This document shows positions 17,442 through 26,128 of a DNA stretch of 64,000 bases, piece by piece. The DNA lies in contig NZ_PJQW01000004.1 in NCBI RefSeq assembly GCF_004303025.1, positions 131,183 to 195,182 of the forward strand. Reading direction: 5' to 3'. Both the position numbers and the translations under genes were made by a program. The number at the start of each line of letters is the position of its first letter. The first letter of the stretch is position 1. The notes under the pieces were generated by a model, which saw only the letters and a list, made by a program, of their open reading frames with translations, did not search any database and had not been told where the DNA came from. This DNA comes from Flavobacterium sp. J27 (lineage in GTDB: Bacteria > Bacteroidota > Bacteroidia > Flavobacteriales > Flavobacteriaceae).

Positions 17442-19845
17442 TTTTGATCGTTTTTAATTCTTCAATTATTTGTTTTATTTGTTTTCGGATAGGATTTAAA
17501 ACCTTAATTGCATTGGATTCAAAATCTAAATCTGAAGTGTTTTCAATAGTTTCTAATTCCTTTGCATAGATACTAAACATTCCAAAAGAAGTCTTTATTT
17601 TATGTGCACTTTTTCTTATAGAATCATAATCTTTTTTTATGGTTGCTTTTTGTAAAGAAATTTCAAAGTTATTGAGTTGTTCTTCAAACGATTGAATCAA
17701 TATTTGTAATTGCTCAGTGTCATTTCCAATGTATTCTTTTAAAGAGTTTAATGAGATTAAAGGATTCTTTTTTTTGTCTTTTTTGTCTTGATAAAAGTAA
17801 ATTGAAAGCAATTCAAATAATTCTTTTTTTGAAAATGGTTTAGACAAATAATCGTTCATACCAATATTAATGCACCGTTCTTTCTCATAAATAAGAGAAT
17901 TAGCCGTCAAAGCAATAATTGGTGTATTAAGTTTTAATTCTTTTCGAATCATTGCTGTGGTTTCATAACCATCCATTAGAGGCATTTGTAAGTCCATCAA
18001 AATGATATCGTAGCTCTTTTCTTTGAGAAGGTCTAAGGCTTCTAAGCCATTGTTTGCAATAGTTAGAGTATGATTGGTTTTTTCAAAAATGGTTGTAATC
18101 AATTTTTGATTCAGTTCATTGTCTTCACATAGAAGAATATGCTTAGAAATAGCTTCTGTAATTGCTGTTTTAGTGGTTGTGTTTAAAAGGTTTGTTTTTT
18201 CATCGCTTATCTTATATGGAATAATAAATGTAAAAGTAGTGCCTTTATTTTCTTCACTAACAACTTCAATAGTGCCATTTTGCATTTCTATTAATTCTTT
18301 GGAAATACTTAAACCTAAACCTGTTCCCTCAAACTTTCTAGCAGTAGAAACTTCCGCCTGAGAGAAACGATCAAAAATAGCTTCTATTTTCTTTTCATTA
18401 ATACCAATTCCAGTATCACTTACTGCAAATTCTAAATAAGAAAGATTTTTTTCTTTTTTAAGTAAACTAATACGTAGTTCAACTTTTCCTTTTTCAGTAA
18501 ATTTAACGGCATTTCCTACAATATTGATTAAAATTTGATTTAACCTGTTTTTGTCACCTAATAAATCATTTTCAACATCAGAATCAATAGAATATAAGAA
18601 TTTTAAATTTTTTTCACTCGCTTTTAATTTCAACGTGGTAAAAACATTGGAAACAATTTCTCTTAATTGAAAAGGAGTTTCATCTATTTGAAGCATACCC
18701 GCTTCAATTTTGGAAATATCCAGAATATCATTAATAATATGTAATAAACCAAGACTAGCAACTTTAATGGAATTTAAAAAATCCATTTTTGAATTGTTTT
18801 CTTCTATCTCAATTAAAACATCTGTAAAGCCTAAAATAGCATTAATAGGGGTTCTAATTTCATGACTTACTGTTGCAATAAATTGGTCTTTTTGTTTGTT
18901 TAAATAATCAGAAACATTCTTTGCATTTTCTAGATCTTTCTGCCCTTGAATTCTATTAGTTACATCCTGACAAACTAAAATTATTTTTTCAATTTTACCT
19001 TCAATATTTTCAATTTTGATAAAGTTAGTCTGAATCCATCGCGTCAGATCAACATTGTTTTTAAATTGGAACAAATGATTCTTTTGTTCTATTAAATGAG
19101 ATAAATTTTCGGAATTAATTTCGATATCAAAGAAATCGGAAATGTTTTTATGAATTAAATGATTTGATGTTAGTTCTAAAATTACTGAAATTAGCTTATT
19201 TGTCTTTACAATTTTTCCATTAGTGTCAATTTCTATAATGCCATTTGTGTTAGAAATGGAATCGTAAAACATCTTTATTTCTTCAGAATTTTTTTCAATT
19301 ATTTTTTGAGATTCAATCTCTTTTTCTTTTACTAATTCCTGTAATTCAGAAATAAGTTTATCATTTCTTTTTTTTGCTTCTAATAAAATCATGACTTGTT
19401 CGGAGATGATTTGCAAAGCAATTTTTTCTTTCTCAGAGATTTTTTTAGGCTTTAAATCAGCAACACACAAGGTGCCAATATTATACCCTAAGCTACATTG
19501 AAGCGGTATACCCGCGTAATAGCGTATCCCATCTTCTGGAGTAACATTTGGATTGTTTTTAAGTAATTCATTTTTAGTTGTATCTTCTACTTCCCATAGT
19601 TCATCCTTTTCTATGGTATATTGACAAAAGGTAACCTCCTTTGGCATTTCTTCTGCGTCAATACCTATTTTGGCTTTAAACCATTGTCTTTTATCATCAA
19701 TTAGAGATATTAAGGCTATTGGAGTTTCGCAAATAATAGATGCTAATTGCGCTAATTTGTCAAATTCTTTTTCCCTTAACGTATCTATTACGTTGTATGA
19801 GAGTAATGATTTTAAGCGTTTTATCTCTTTTTCTTCTTTGTTCAT
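17422..19845 (-). CDS. Hybrid sensor histidine kinase (GAF-PAS-HisKA-HATPase-REC-Hpt)
   Basis: An 807-residue soluble kinase. In order: GAF-like domain (about 20-160, with VTFCQYTI and GIRYYAGIPL), coiled coil (about 165-195), PAS domain (about 195-300), dimerisation/His box SHEIRTPINA with His328, ATPase boxes (NIVGNAVKFTEKG, DTGIGI, GTGLGLSISK), receiver with Asp618 in LMDLQMPLMDGYE, and Hpt with His748 in SAHKIKTSFGMF. It has all parts of a phosphorelay, and the receiver protein encoded next can take the final phosphate. No membrane span is seen, so the signal is probably cytoplasmic. It heads the five-gene operon. Confidence 0.93.
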   Translation of the reverse strand: MNKEEKEIKRLKSLLSYNVIDTLREKEFDKLAQLASIICETPIALISLIDDKRQWFKAKIGIDAEEMPKEVTFCQYTIEKDELWEVEDTTKNELLKNNPNVTPEDGIRYYAGIPLQCSLGYNIGTLCVADLKPKKISEKEKIALQIISEQVMILLEAKKRNDKLISELQELVKEKEIESQKIIEKNSEEIKMFYDSISNTNGIIEIDTNGKIVKTNKLISVILELTSNHLIHKNISDFFDIEINSENLSHLIEQKNHLFQFKNNVDLTRWIQTNFIKIENIEGKIEKIILVCQDVTNRIQGQKDLENAKNVSDYLNKQKDQFIATVSHEIRTPINAILGFTDVLIEIEENNSKMDFLNSIKVASLGLLHIINDILDISKIEAGMLQIDETPFQLREIVSNVFTTLKLKASEKNLKFLYSIDSDVENDLLGDKNRLNQILINIVGNAVKFTEKGKVELRISLLKKEKNLSYLEFAVSDTGIGINEKKIEAIFDRFSQAEVSTARKFEGTGLGLSISKELIEMQNGTIEVVSEENKGTTFTFIIPYKISDEKTNLLNTTTKTAITEAISKHILLCEDNELNQKLITTIFEKTNHTLTIANNGLEALDLLKEKSYDIILMDLQMPLMDGYETTAMIRKELKLNTPIIALTANSLIYEKERCINIGMNDYLSKPFSKKELFELLSIYFYQDKKDKKKNPLISLNSLKEYIGNDTEQLQILIQSFEEQLNNFEISLQKATIKKDYDSIRKSAHKIKTSFGMFSIYAKELETIENTSDLDFESNAIKVLNPIRKQIKQIIEELKTIKNEIGTY

Positions 19846-19958
19846 ATAGCAATACTACTAAGTGAAATAAATATAATCATTTTTTTAGGATTAACAATTT
19901 GATTTTTTGAAGATATTCTTTTTAAAATGGATTGTAAAAAAATGTGTTATAGGTAAAA

Positions 19959-19982
19959 AAAGCACTGCAATGCAGTGCTTTT
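19959..19982 (-). terminator. Rho-independent terminator of the 132-aa exported protein gene
   Basis: The palindrome AAGCACTGCA/TGCAGTGCTT (19960-19980) is flanked by A and T runs and lies directly after the minus-strand stop at 19985. Confidence 0.8.
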
Positions 19983-19984
19983 TC

Positions 19985-20383
19985 TTAATGTTTTTTGCCT
20001 TTTGCTTTTCCTTTACTTTTGTTTTTCTCCTTTTTAGGTTTTTTATAGGCAATAATATGTTTCTCATTATATTGGTAAGGAGTGTGTCCACCAATTTCTA
20101 ATTCTACTTTACGAGCTGTATTTAAATTGATACTACCAAAAATGGATGGTACTGAAACAGAAACAGACCAATTGCCATTATTGAGATACAAATAGACACC
20201 TTTCTCAATGTCGTAATAAAAATTTTGATCAGGAAAATAAATATGTTTCGTTTTCGCTCTGTATCCATGTGCAGGTGCCCATGGAGGAGGTCCTTGTGAA
20301 AATAGATCTTGCGGAACAGAAAATAAAAGTAGTAAAGCAAAAATGGCTAATAGTTTTTTTGTTTTTAATGGGGAGGTTTTCAT
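19985..20383 (-). CDS. Small exported basic protein of unknown function
   Basis: A 132-residue protein with a signal peptide (hydrophobic LLAIFALLLLFSVP, likely cleaved near LFSQ), then a compact region with GPPPWAPAHGYRAKTKHIYF, QNFYYDIEKGVYLYLNNGNW and ARKVELEIGGHTPYQYNEKH, ending in a Lys/Gly-rich tail (KKEKNKSKGKAKGKKH). Aromatic and basic, it may associate with nucleic acid, peptidoglycan or surface polymer, but no family is recognised. A -10-like TATATTTG lies at 20416-20409 on the minus strand, and a terminator follows at 19959-19982. The intergenic stretch 20384-20602 upstream, shared with the divergent T9SS gene, holds no other feature I can support. Confidence 0.75.
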   Translation of the reverse strand: MKTSPLKTKKLLAIFALLLLFSVPQDLFSQGPPPWAPAHGYRAKTKHIYFPDQNFYYDIEKGVYLYLNNGNWSVSVSVPSIFGSINLNTARKVELEIGGHTPYQYNEKHIIAYKKPKKEKNKSKGKAKGKKH

Positions 20384-20602
20384 ACTGTTTTTTGTTAATT
20401 AATGAACGCAAATATATTAAATAACTAATATGGATGACTAGATATTGTGCCTTATTTACGCTTTTTTAGAGAAATAAATGTTTTTTTAAAAAAAGAGAAA
20501 AACAGGGTAGGGTTTTCTTTTTTTCAACTGTTTTAATAAGACATCTAAACGAAAAAGGCTTTTAAGTAAGCCAAAAAACAAAACAAACAAAAACAATTTT
20601 TT

Positions 20603-21469
20603 ATGAGAACAAGACTATTCTTAATTATTGCAATTACATTATTTAGTTTTACAAATTTGTCGGCACAAGATTGCGATGGTTTTACAACTTTTACCATTGG
20701 CGGATGGGGTTCAAAATGTCATGGACAAAATCCAGGTTGTTACAGAGATACTTTATTTGATTTAGCTTTTCCAAACGGTTTAACAATAGGTTGTGGAGAC
20801 AACGTATTATTGCTTACGTCTTCAGAAGCGGTTCAAGATTTCTTGCCTTCAGGTTCTACACCAAGAGCTTTAGAAGAAGGCACTATGATAGATCCTGGAA
20901 GAACTTACAGAAATGTACTAGCAGCTCAATTAGTAGGAGTTACTTTAGCTGTTGGTTTTGATGAGTATGATGAAGATTTTGGTTTTAATTACCAATACTT
21001 TGCAAATTTAATAATAGCAGAAGGTTCTTTTGAAGGTATGTCTGTTTATGATTTTCTAGAATTAGCTAATAGTGCTATAGGAGGTTGTATTACAGGCTAT
21101 TCTTTTAGTGAATTAAATGCTGCTGCTACAGCGATTAACGAAAATTATGATGGAGGAAACTCAAATAATGGTTATTTACTTTGTCCTGATGATATCTATA
21201 CAGAAAAATCAGTAGCAGTTTCAGTATATCCTAATCCTATGGTACATGATGCTACTCTTGATCTTTCTTTTAATTATGATACTTCTGTTACTGTAACAAT
21301 GTACAATTTGAATGGACAATTGGTAAACGAAGTGTATGCTGGAAATTTAAAATCAAATCAAAAAGAAAGTGTTGCAATTCATACAAATACGTTAAAACCA
21401 GGAGTGTATTTTGTAACTATAAAAACAGATAAAAACATTGTAAACAGAACGATTACCGTTGCGAATTAA
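20603..21469 (+). CDS. T9SS-secreted protein with type A sorting domain
   Basis: A 288-residue exported protein: signal peptide (MRTRLFLIIAITLFSFTNLSAQ); a Cys-containing N-terminal domain (DCDGFTTFTIGGWGSKCHG; GLTIGCGDNVLLLTSSEAVQ; FANLIIAEGSFEGMSVYDF; ELNAAATAINENYDGG) spanning residues about 23-200; then a C-terminal sorting domain from about residue 208 (SVYPNPMVHDATLDLSF, MYNLNGQLV, LKPGVYFVTI, KNIVNRTITV), which directs export through the type IX system and is normally removed at the surface. The N-terminal module resembles a repeated module seen in Bacteroidota surface proteins, with unknown function. It stands alone between divergent and codirectional genes. Confidence 0.85.
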   Translation: MRTRLFLIIAITLFSFTNLSAQDCDGFTTFTIGGWGSKCHGQNPGCYRDTLFDLAFPNGLTIGCGDNVLLLTSSEAVQDFLPSGSTPRALEEGTMIDPGRTYRNVLAAQLVGVTLAVGFDEYDEDFGFNYQYFANLIIAEGSFEGMSVYDFLELANSAIGGCITGYSFSELNAAATAINENYDGGNSNNGYLLCPDDIYTEKSVAVSVYPNPMVHDATLDLSFNYDTSVTVTMYNLNGQLVNEVYAGNLKSNQKESVAIHTNTLKPGVYFVTIKTDKNIVNRTITVAN

Positions 21470-21603
21470 TTGGTATGAATTCTGTTTCATAAAGAGATAA
21501 AGAATTTTTTTTTTCATGTTTCTGGAATATTTCTATGAATGAGTTAGTGTTCATTTTTTGAACAAAAAAATAAAATAGATGTATTCTTGAATTTTATAAA
21601 GAG

Positions 21604-21611
21604 TATCTTTG
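21604..21611 (+). promoter_or_regulatory. -10 element of the glycosyltransferase-coaE pair
   Basis: TATCTTTG, an exact consensus -10, only 15 bp before the ATG at 21627, so the leader is about a dozen bases. A reading frame start at 21609 would lie inside this box and is rejected. Confidence 0.6.
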
Positions 21612-21626
21612 TTAAAAATAACAAAG

Positions 21627-22628
21627 ATGCTTTTTTCTTTTATAATACCTGTATATAACAGACCTGATGAAATTGATGAATTGCTTCACAGTATTGCCCA
21701 ATTAGATTATGAAGATGAGTATGAGGTAGTTGTAATAGAAGATGGTTCAACCATTATGTGCAACTCAATTATAGATAAGTATAGTGAGAAAATAACTATT
21801 TCTTATTATTTTAAAAATAATTCTGGTCCTGGAGATTCTAGAAATTTTGGTATGCAAAAAGCAAAAGGAGACTATTTTATTATTTTAGACTCAGATTGTA
21901 TTTTACCAAAAGACTATTTAAAAACAGTTTCAAGCGCATTGGAACTAGATTTTGTTGATTGTTTTGGTGGCCCCGATAAAGCTTTGGAATCTTTTTCAGT
22001 TATTCAGAAAGCCATTAATTTTTCAATGACTTCCTTTCTAACCACAGGAGGGATAAGAGGAGGAAGTGAAAAAGTGGATAAATTTCAGCCTAGAAGTTTT
22101 AATATGGGACTTTCTCAAAAAGCTTTTCAAGCTTCTCATGGCTTTGGTAATATTCATCCTGGAGAAGATCCGGATCTTTCTATTCGACTTTGGAATTTAG
22201 GTTTTAAAACAAGACTAATCAAAGCGGCTTATGTTTATCATAAACGCAGAATTGATTGGAGAAAGTTTTATATACAAGTAAATAAATTTGGTAAAGCTAG
22301 ACCTATTTTAAATCATTGGTATCCAAAATATGCCAAAATGACCTTTTGGTTTCCTTCTTTGTTTTTATTTGGGTTTTTATTCAGTGTCATTTTGTTCTGC
22401 TTTGCAATGCCCTATTTGTTTTTTACCTTTTTGGCTTACTTTGGAATAATTTTTGTAAGTTCATTACTACAAAATAAAAATACAATAATTGCGTTCTATT
22501 CTATAATAGCAACAGCTATTCAGTTTTATGGATACGGTTTAGGATTTGTAAAAGCATATACAAATATATTTTTATTGAAGAAGGAGCCAGAAATAGCACA
22601 TCCAGAACTTTTTTTTAAAAAAACATGA
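21627..22628 (+). CDS. Glycosyltransferase family 2 with C-terminal membrane spans
   Basis: A 333-residue GT2 enzyme: N-terminal MLFSFIIPVYNRPDEIDELL, VVVIEDGST, DSDC metal motif (YFIILDSDCILP), substrate region FGGPDKA and a GEDPDLSIRLWNLGF segment; two hydrophobic spans at about 245-300. It probably transfers a sugar to a lipid- or protein-linked acceptor on the inner face of the membrane. It lacks the QxxRW of processive synthases. Its last 4 bases overlap the coaE start (ATGA), so the two are cotranscribed. Acceptor and sugar are unknown. The start at 21627 follows the -10 box. Confidence 0.85.
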   Translation: MLFSFIIPVYNRPDEIDELLHSIAQLDYEDEYEVVVIEDGSTIMCNSIIDKYSEKITISYYFKNNSGPGDSRNFGMQKAKGDYFIILDSDCILPKDYLKTVSSALELDFVDCFGGPDKALESFSVIQKAINFSMTSFLTTGGIRGGSEKVDKFQPRSFNMGLSQKAFQASHGFGNIHPGEDPDLSIRLWNLGFKTRLIKAAYVYHKRRIDWRKFYIQVNKFGKARPILNHWYPKYAKMTFWFPSLFLFGFLFSVILFCFAMPYLFFTFLAYFGIIFVSSLLQNKNTIIAFYSIIATAIQFYGYGLGFVKAYTNIFLLKKEPEIAHPELFFKKT

Positions 22629-23212
22629 CAAGAATAATTGGATTAACAGGCGGAATAGGTAGTGGAAAATCTACCGTTGCAAAGTATATTGCTTCTAAAG
22701 GTGTGCCAGTTTATATAGCTGATGATGAAGCAAAAATAATTATGTCTAATGATAAAGTAATTCATGAAATCCAAAGTTTATTTGAAGAAAATGTGATTCT
22801 AGAAAATGGGCAATTAGATAGAAAAAAAATAGGGACTATCGTTTTTCAAAATCCAGATTTATTAAAAAAATTAAATGGTATAGTACATCCAAAAGTAAAA
22901 GAACATTTTGATAATTGGCTTGCAAAATATAAAGACGCTTCTTTTGTAGTAAAGGAAGTGGCTATTCTTTTTGAAACGGGAGGAGAGAAAGCTTGTGATA
23001 AAGTTATTTTGGTTACCGCACCAGAAGATGTCAAAATACAACGCATCATAAAAAGAGATGCAATTAGTAAAGAAGAAATTATAAAAAGAATGAAAAATCA
23101 GCTTTCGGATGAAGAAAAGTTAAAGAAAAGCGATTTTGTTGTAACAAATGTTAAATTAAACGACACATTTAAGAAGGTTGATGAAATTCTTAATTTTTTA
23201 AATATATCGTAA
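22625..23212 (+). CDS. coaE: Dephospho-CoA kinase
   Basis: It catalyses the last step of coenzyme A synthesis, phosphorylating dephospho-CoA with ATP. The 195-residue protein has the P-loop GLTGGIGSGKSTVAKYI at residues 6-22, the VYIADDEAK substrate segment, HPKV and FETGGEKACDKVILVTAPEDV, which are hallmark CoaE elements at the standard length. It starts in the stop codon of the preceding glycosyltransferase gene. Confidence 0.96.
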   Translation: MTRIIGLTGGIGSGKSTVAKYIASKGVPVYIADDEAKIIMSNDKVIHEIQSLFEENVILENGQLDRKKIGTIVFQNPDLLKKLNGIVHPKVKEHFDNWLAKYKDASFVVKEVAILFETGGEKACDKVILVTAPEDVKIQRIIKRDAISKEEIIKRMKNQLSDEEKLKKSDFVVTNVKLNDTFKKVDEILNFLNIS

Positions 23213-23270
23213 AAAATGACATTAATGTTAATCTTTGGTTAATGTTTTCATAGGCTAAATGTTAAAATAC

Positions 23271-23278
23271 TAATTTTG
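23271..23278 (+). promoter_or_regulatory. -10 element placed almost on the start codon of the sensor kinase
   Basis: TAATTTTG, a perfect -10, ends only 5 bp before the ATG at 23284. The transcript should begin within a few bases of the start codon, implying a leaderless or nearly leaderless mRNA. Confidence 0.6.
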
Positions 23279-23283
23279 TATTG

Positions 23284-24867
23284 ATGAATAAGAAAAGGTT
23301 TCGACTATTGGTTTTCTTAATGAGTGTGTCGCTCATTGGGATAATTTTAGTACAATTATACTGGATAAATACTTCTTTGAAAAAGAGCGAAGAAGAGTTT
23401 AAGCTTCACGTTCAGCAAGTTATAGGTCGTGTGGCAGAAATGATTAATGAAAAGGAGTATATTTCTTTTTACAGGCAATACTATAAAATTAGAGATAGTA
23501 TTGGTAAAGAACCAGAAACAAAAACGCTCAAAGAGTTTTTCTTTATGGAGCGAAATAAGAAAACCAATGAAACTATTATTTATACAAGTTCGTTAGTTTC
23601 TCAAGATTATGGAATTAATGGTTCGTTCTTTGATAAAAACGCAGATACAATTAAAGTTGGTAACATTTTAACTAACAGAAAAACTGAAATTTACGCAGGA
23701 ACTGCTTTAGATAATAGTTCAGTAGAGATGAACAGAAAACCAGATATTACTATTGAAAAATCGGGTAGTTTATCTTCTTTAGATAAAGCAAATTATCAAT
23801 TGTTTTTTAGAGATATTGTTTCTCAAAGACCTATTCAGGATAGGATAAGTAGAGATGATTTAGATAAATATTTAACTAATGAGTTGCAAAAGTATCAAAT
23901 TAGAACACCTTATGAATATGCAGTTTACAGTAATGGGTTAGCTACAAAAATTCGTTCAGATCGTTTTAAATATGATAAAAAATCTACTTATGGAATTCCT
24001 ATTTTTCAAGATAATGAAGGAATGAGTCAGTATCAATTATTGGTTACATTTCCTCAAAAAAGCAAATTCTTTTTTTCTTCCATTTTAGGAATTACCTTGT
24101 TGTCTATTTTATTTACTTTAATTATTGTATTAACATTTTCAAGTGCTTTAAATCAGTTAATTACGCAAAAGCAAATTTCTGAAATAAAGACAGATTTTAT
24201 TAACAATATGACACATGAGTTTAAAACACCTATTGCTACTATAAATTTAGCTTTAGATGCTATTAAAAATCCAAAAATTATTGATGATAAGGATAAAGTG
24301 CAACGTTACCTTCAAATGATTAAAGATGAAAATAAACGAATGCATGCTCAAGTGGAAAATGTATTGCGTATTTCAAAATTAGAAAAGAAAGAATTAGATA
24401 TATCTAAAGAACCTACCGATGTTTTAGGAATTATAGATGATGCCGTTGAACATATTGGATTAATTGTTGAAGATAGAGAAGGACAGATTACAAAACATAT
24501 AGATGCTAAACGCGCTACTATATTGTTAAATGAAGTTCATTTTACAAATGTATTGGTTAACATATTAGATAATGCAGTAAAATATTCTCCTGGTCCACCA
24601 GTTATAGATATATATGTTGAAAATATAAAAGATTATATAGTAATAAAAATAAAAGATCAAGGATCTGGAATGAGTAAAGTAGCTCAGAAGAGAGTTTTTG
24701 AGAAATTTTACAGAGAACATACTGGAGATTTACATAATGTAAAAGGTCATGGTTTAGGGTTAGCTTATGTAAAACAAATTGTAGATGATCATAATGGACA
24801 GATTTTTGTGGAAAGTGAAAAAGGAAAAGGAAGTGTGTTTATTTTAAAAATGCCCTTAATAAATTAA
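23284..24867 (+). CDS. Membrane sensor histidine kinase (RprX-like)
   Basis: A 527-residue kinase with two membrane spans (about residues 10-28 and 262-285) bracketing a periplasmic sensor region of about 230 residues, then the His box NNMTHEFKTPIATI with His311, N box NVLVNILDNAVKYS, DQGSGMS and GHGLGLAYVKQI. It lacks a clear HAMP domain. It is followed 6 bp later by its OmpR-type regulator. The pairing and layout resemble the RprX/RprY system of Bacteroides. The in-frame TTG at 23281 is passed over in favour of the ATG at 23284. The promoter lies unusually close. Confidence 0.9.
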   Translation: MNKKRFRLLVFLMSVSLIGIILVQLYWINTSLKKSEEEFKLHVQQVIGRVAEMINEKEYISFYRQYYKIRDSIGKEPETKTLKEFFFMERNKKTNETIIYTSSLVSQDYGINGSFFDKNADTIKVGNILTNRKTEIYAGTALDNSSVEMNRKPDITIEKSGSLSSLDKANYQLFFRDIVSQRPIQDRISRDDLDKYLTNELQKYQIRTPYEYAVYSNGLATKIRSDRFKYDKKSTYGIPIFQDNEGMSQYQLLVTFPQKSKFFFSSILGITLLSILFTLIIVLTFSSALNQLITQKQISEIKTDFINNMTHEFKTPIATINLALDAIKNPKIIDDKDKVQRYLQMIKDENKRMHAQVENVLRISKLEKKELDISKEPTDVLGIIDDAVEHIGLIVEDREGQITKHIDAKRATILLNEVHFTNVLVNILDNAVKYSPGPPVIDIYVENIKDYIVIKIKDQGSGMSKVAQKRVFEKFYREHTGDLHNVKGHGLGLAYVKQIVDDHNGQIFVESEKGKGSVFILKMPLIN

Positions 24868-24873
24868 AGAAAT

Positions 24874-25572
24874 ATGGAAACAAGAAAAATTTTATTAGTT
24901 GAAGATGATCCCAATTTTGGTGCGATACTGAAAGATTATTTAATCATAAATGATTTTGATGTAACCTTAGCTAAAAATGGTATGGAAGGTTTTGAAAAGT
25001 TTAAGAAGGATATATACGACTTATGTATATTAGATGTAATGATGCCATACAAAGATGGTTATACTTTAGCTAGAGAAATTCGTGAGAAAAATCAGGAAGT
25101 ACCTATCATTTTTTTAACGGCAAAAACATTAAAAGAAGATGTTTTAAAAGGATATAAAGTAGGAGCAGATGATTATTTAAATAAGCCATTTGATTCTGAA
25201 GTTTTATTGATGAAAATTAAAGCGATTATCCAAAGAAAAGCCTCTGAAGTAAAACCAGATAATACTAAGTTTGAATTTGAAATTGGAAAATTCCATTTAA
25301 ACTCTAAATTACGCTTCTTGTCTTATCAAGGAGAAGAACCAATTAAATTATCTCCAAAAGAATGTGAGCTTTTAAAAATGCTTGCGCTTCATGAAAATGA
25401 TTTAATGCCACGTGAATTAGCTTTAACGAAAATATGGAGAGATGATAATTATTTCACTTCTAGAAGTATGGACGTGTATATTGCTAAATTAAGAAAATAC
25501 ATGAAACGTGATGAAAATGTTGAAATTCTAAACATTCACGGTGAAGGATTTAGATTAGTGGTAAAAAAATAA
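24874..25572 (+). CDS. OmpR/PhoB-type response regulator (RprY-like)
   Basis: A 232-residue regulator: receiver domain with acidic pocket EDD (residues 10-12), phosphoacceptor Asp54 in CILDVMMP, LTAKT and the conserved Lys in DYLNKPF; then a winged-helix DNA-binding domain at about 135-230 (LSPKECELLKMLALHENDLM, SRSMDVYIAKLRKYM, NIHGEGFRLV). It should bind DNA when phosphorylated by the kinase encoded just upstream. A bidirectional hairpin terminator follows at 25601-25629. Confidence 0.95.
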   Translation: METRKILLVEDDPNFGAILKDYLIINDFDVTLAKNGMEGFEKFKKDIYDLCILDVMMPYKDGYTLAREIREKNQEVPIIFLTAKTLKEDVLKGYKVGADDYLNKPFDSEVLLMKIKAIIQRKASEVKPDNTKFEFEIGKFHLNSKLRFLSYQGEEPIKLSPKECELLKMLALHENDLMPRELALTKIWRDDNYFTSRSMDVYIAKLRKYMKRDENVEILNIHGEGFRLVVKK

Positions 25573-25600
25573 AGTAGCTTTTATTTAAAAAAATACTATA

Positions 25601-25629
25601 AAAAAGCTTCGAAGACCTCGAAGCTTTTT
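25601..25629. terminator. Bidirectional terminator between convergent regulator genes
   Basis: A perfect 12-bp stem AAAAAGCTTCGA (25601-25612) / TCGAAGCTTTTT (25618-25629) with loop AGACC serves both strands. Confidence 0.9.
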
Positions 25630-25643
25630 CATTTTAATCTATT

Positions 25644-26024
25644 TTAACTTAAAATATCTCCTAATATATTAGAGGTTAAGGGTTTAGTAATGTAATCTTT
25701 GACCAAAAAATGATCTTTCGCTTTTGTAATATCTTCGTCTTCTCTAGAAGAGGACAACATGTATAATTTAATTGTAGTGGCTTGACTTTCAAATTCTTGC
25801 TGAAATTCTTCTAAAAAATCCCATCCACTTTTAATTGGCATAAAAATGTCTATAAAAATTACATCTGGAATCCAATTTGATTTATTTTCTCTAAGAAAAA
25901 CAATGGCATCCATAACACTACTAACCGTTTTAACTTCTATAGGTGTATTGCTTTGTTCAATTAATTTTCTATTTAAGAAATTGGTTACTTGATCGTCATC
26001 TATTAAGAGTATTTTTTTTATCAT
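25644..26024 (-). CDS. Orphan single-domain response regulator
   Basis: A 126-residue receiver-only protein: LLIDDDQVTNFLNRKL with the acidic pocket at residues 9-11, phosphoacceptor Asp59 in IFIDIFMPIKSGWDF, LSSS and Lys in DYITKPL. It has no output domain. The VTNFLNRKLIE form is common in Bacteroidota single-receiver proteins that act in phosphorelays. It faces the RprXY-like pair convergently, across a shared terminator; no kinase partner is adjacent on its strand. The promoter region (26025-26128) holds no exact -10 match that I can see. Confidence 0.9.
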   Translation of the reverse strand: MIKKILLIDDDQVTNFLNRKLIEQSNTPIEVKTVSSVMDAIVFLRENKSNWIPDVIFIDIFMPIKSGWDFLEEFQQEFESQATTIKLYMLSSSREDEDITKAKDHFLVKDYITKPLTSNILGDILS

Positions 26025-26128
26025 ATAGTCTTGGTTAAGGTTTTATTTAGTTTTGGTTTATATTAATATAAAATTAACATAAAATTTGTATTAAATTACC
26101 GTTAACTACTATATTTTAAACATAATTA

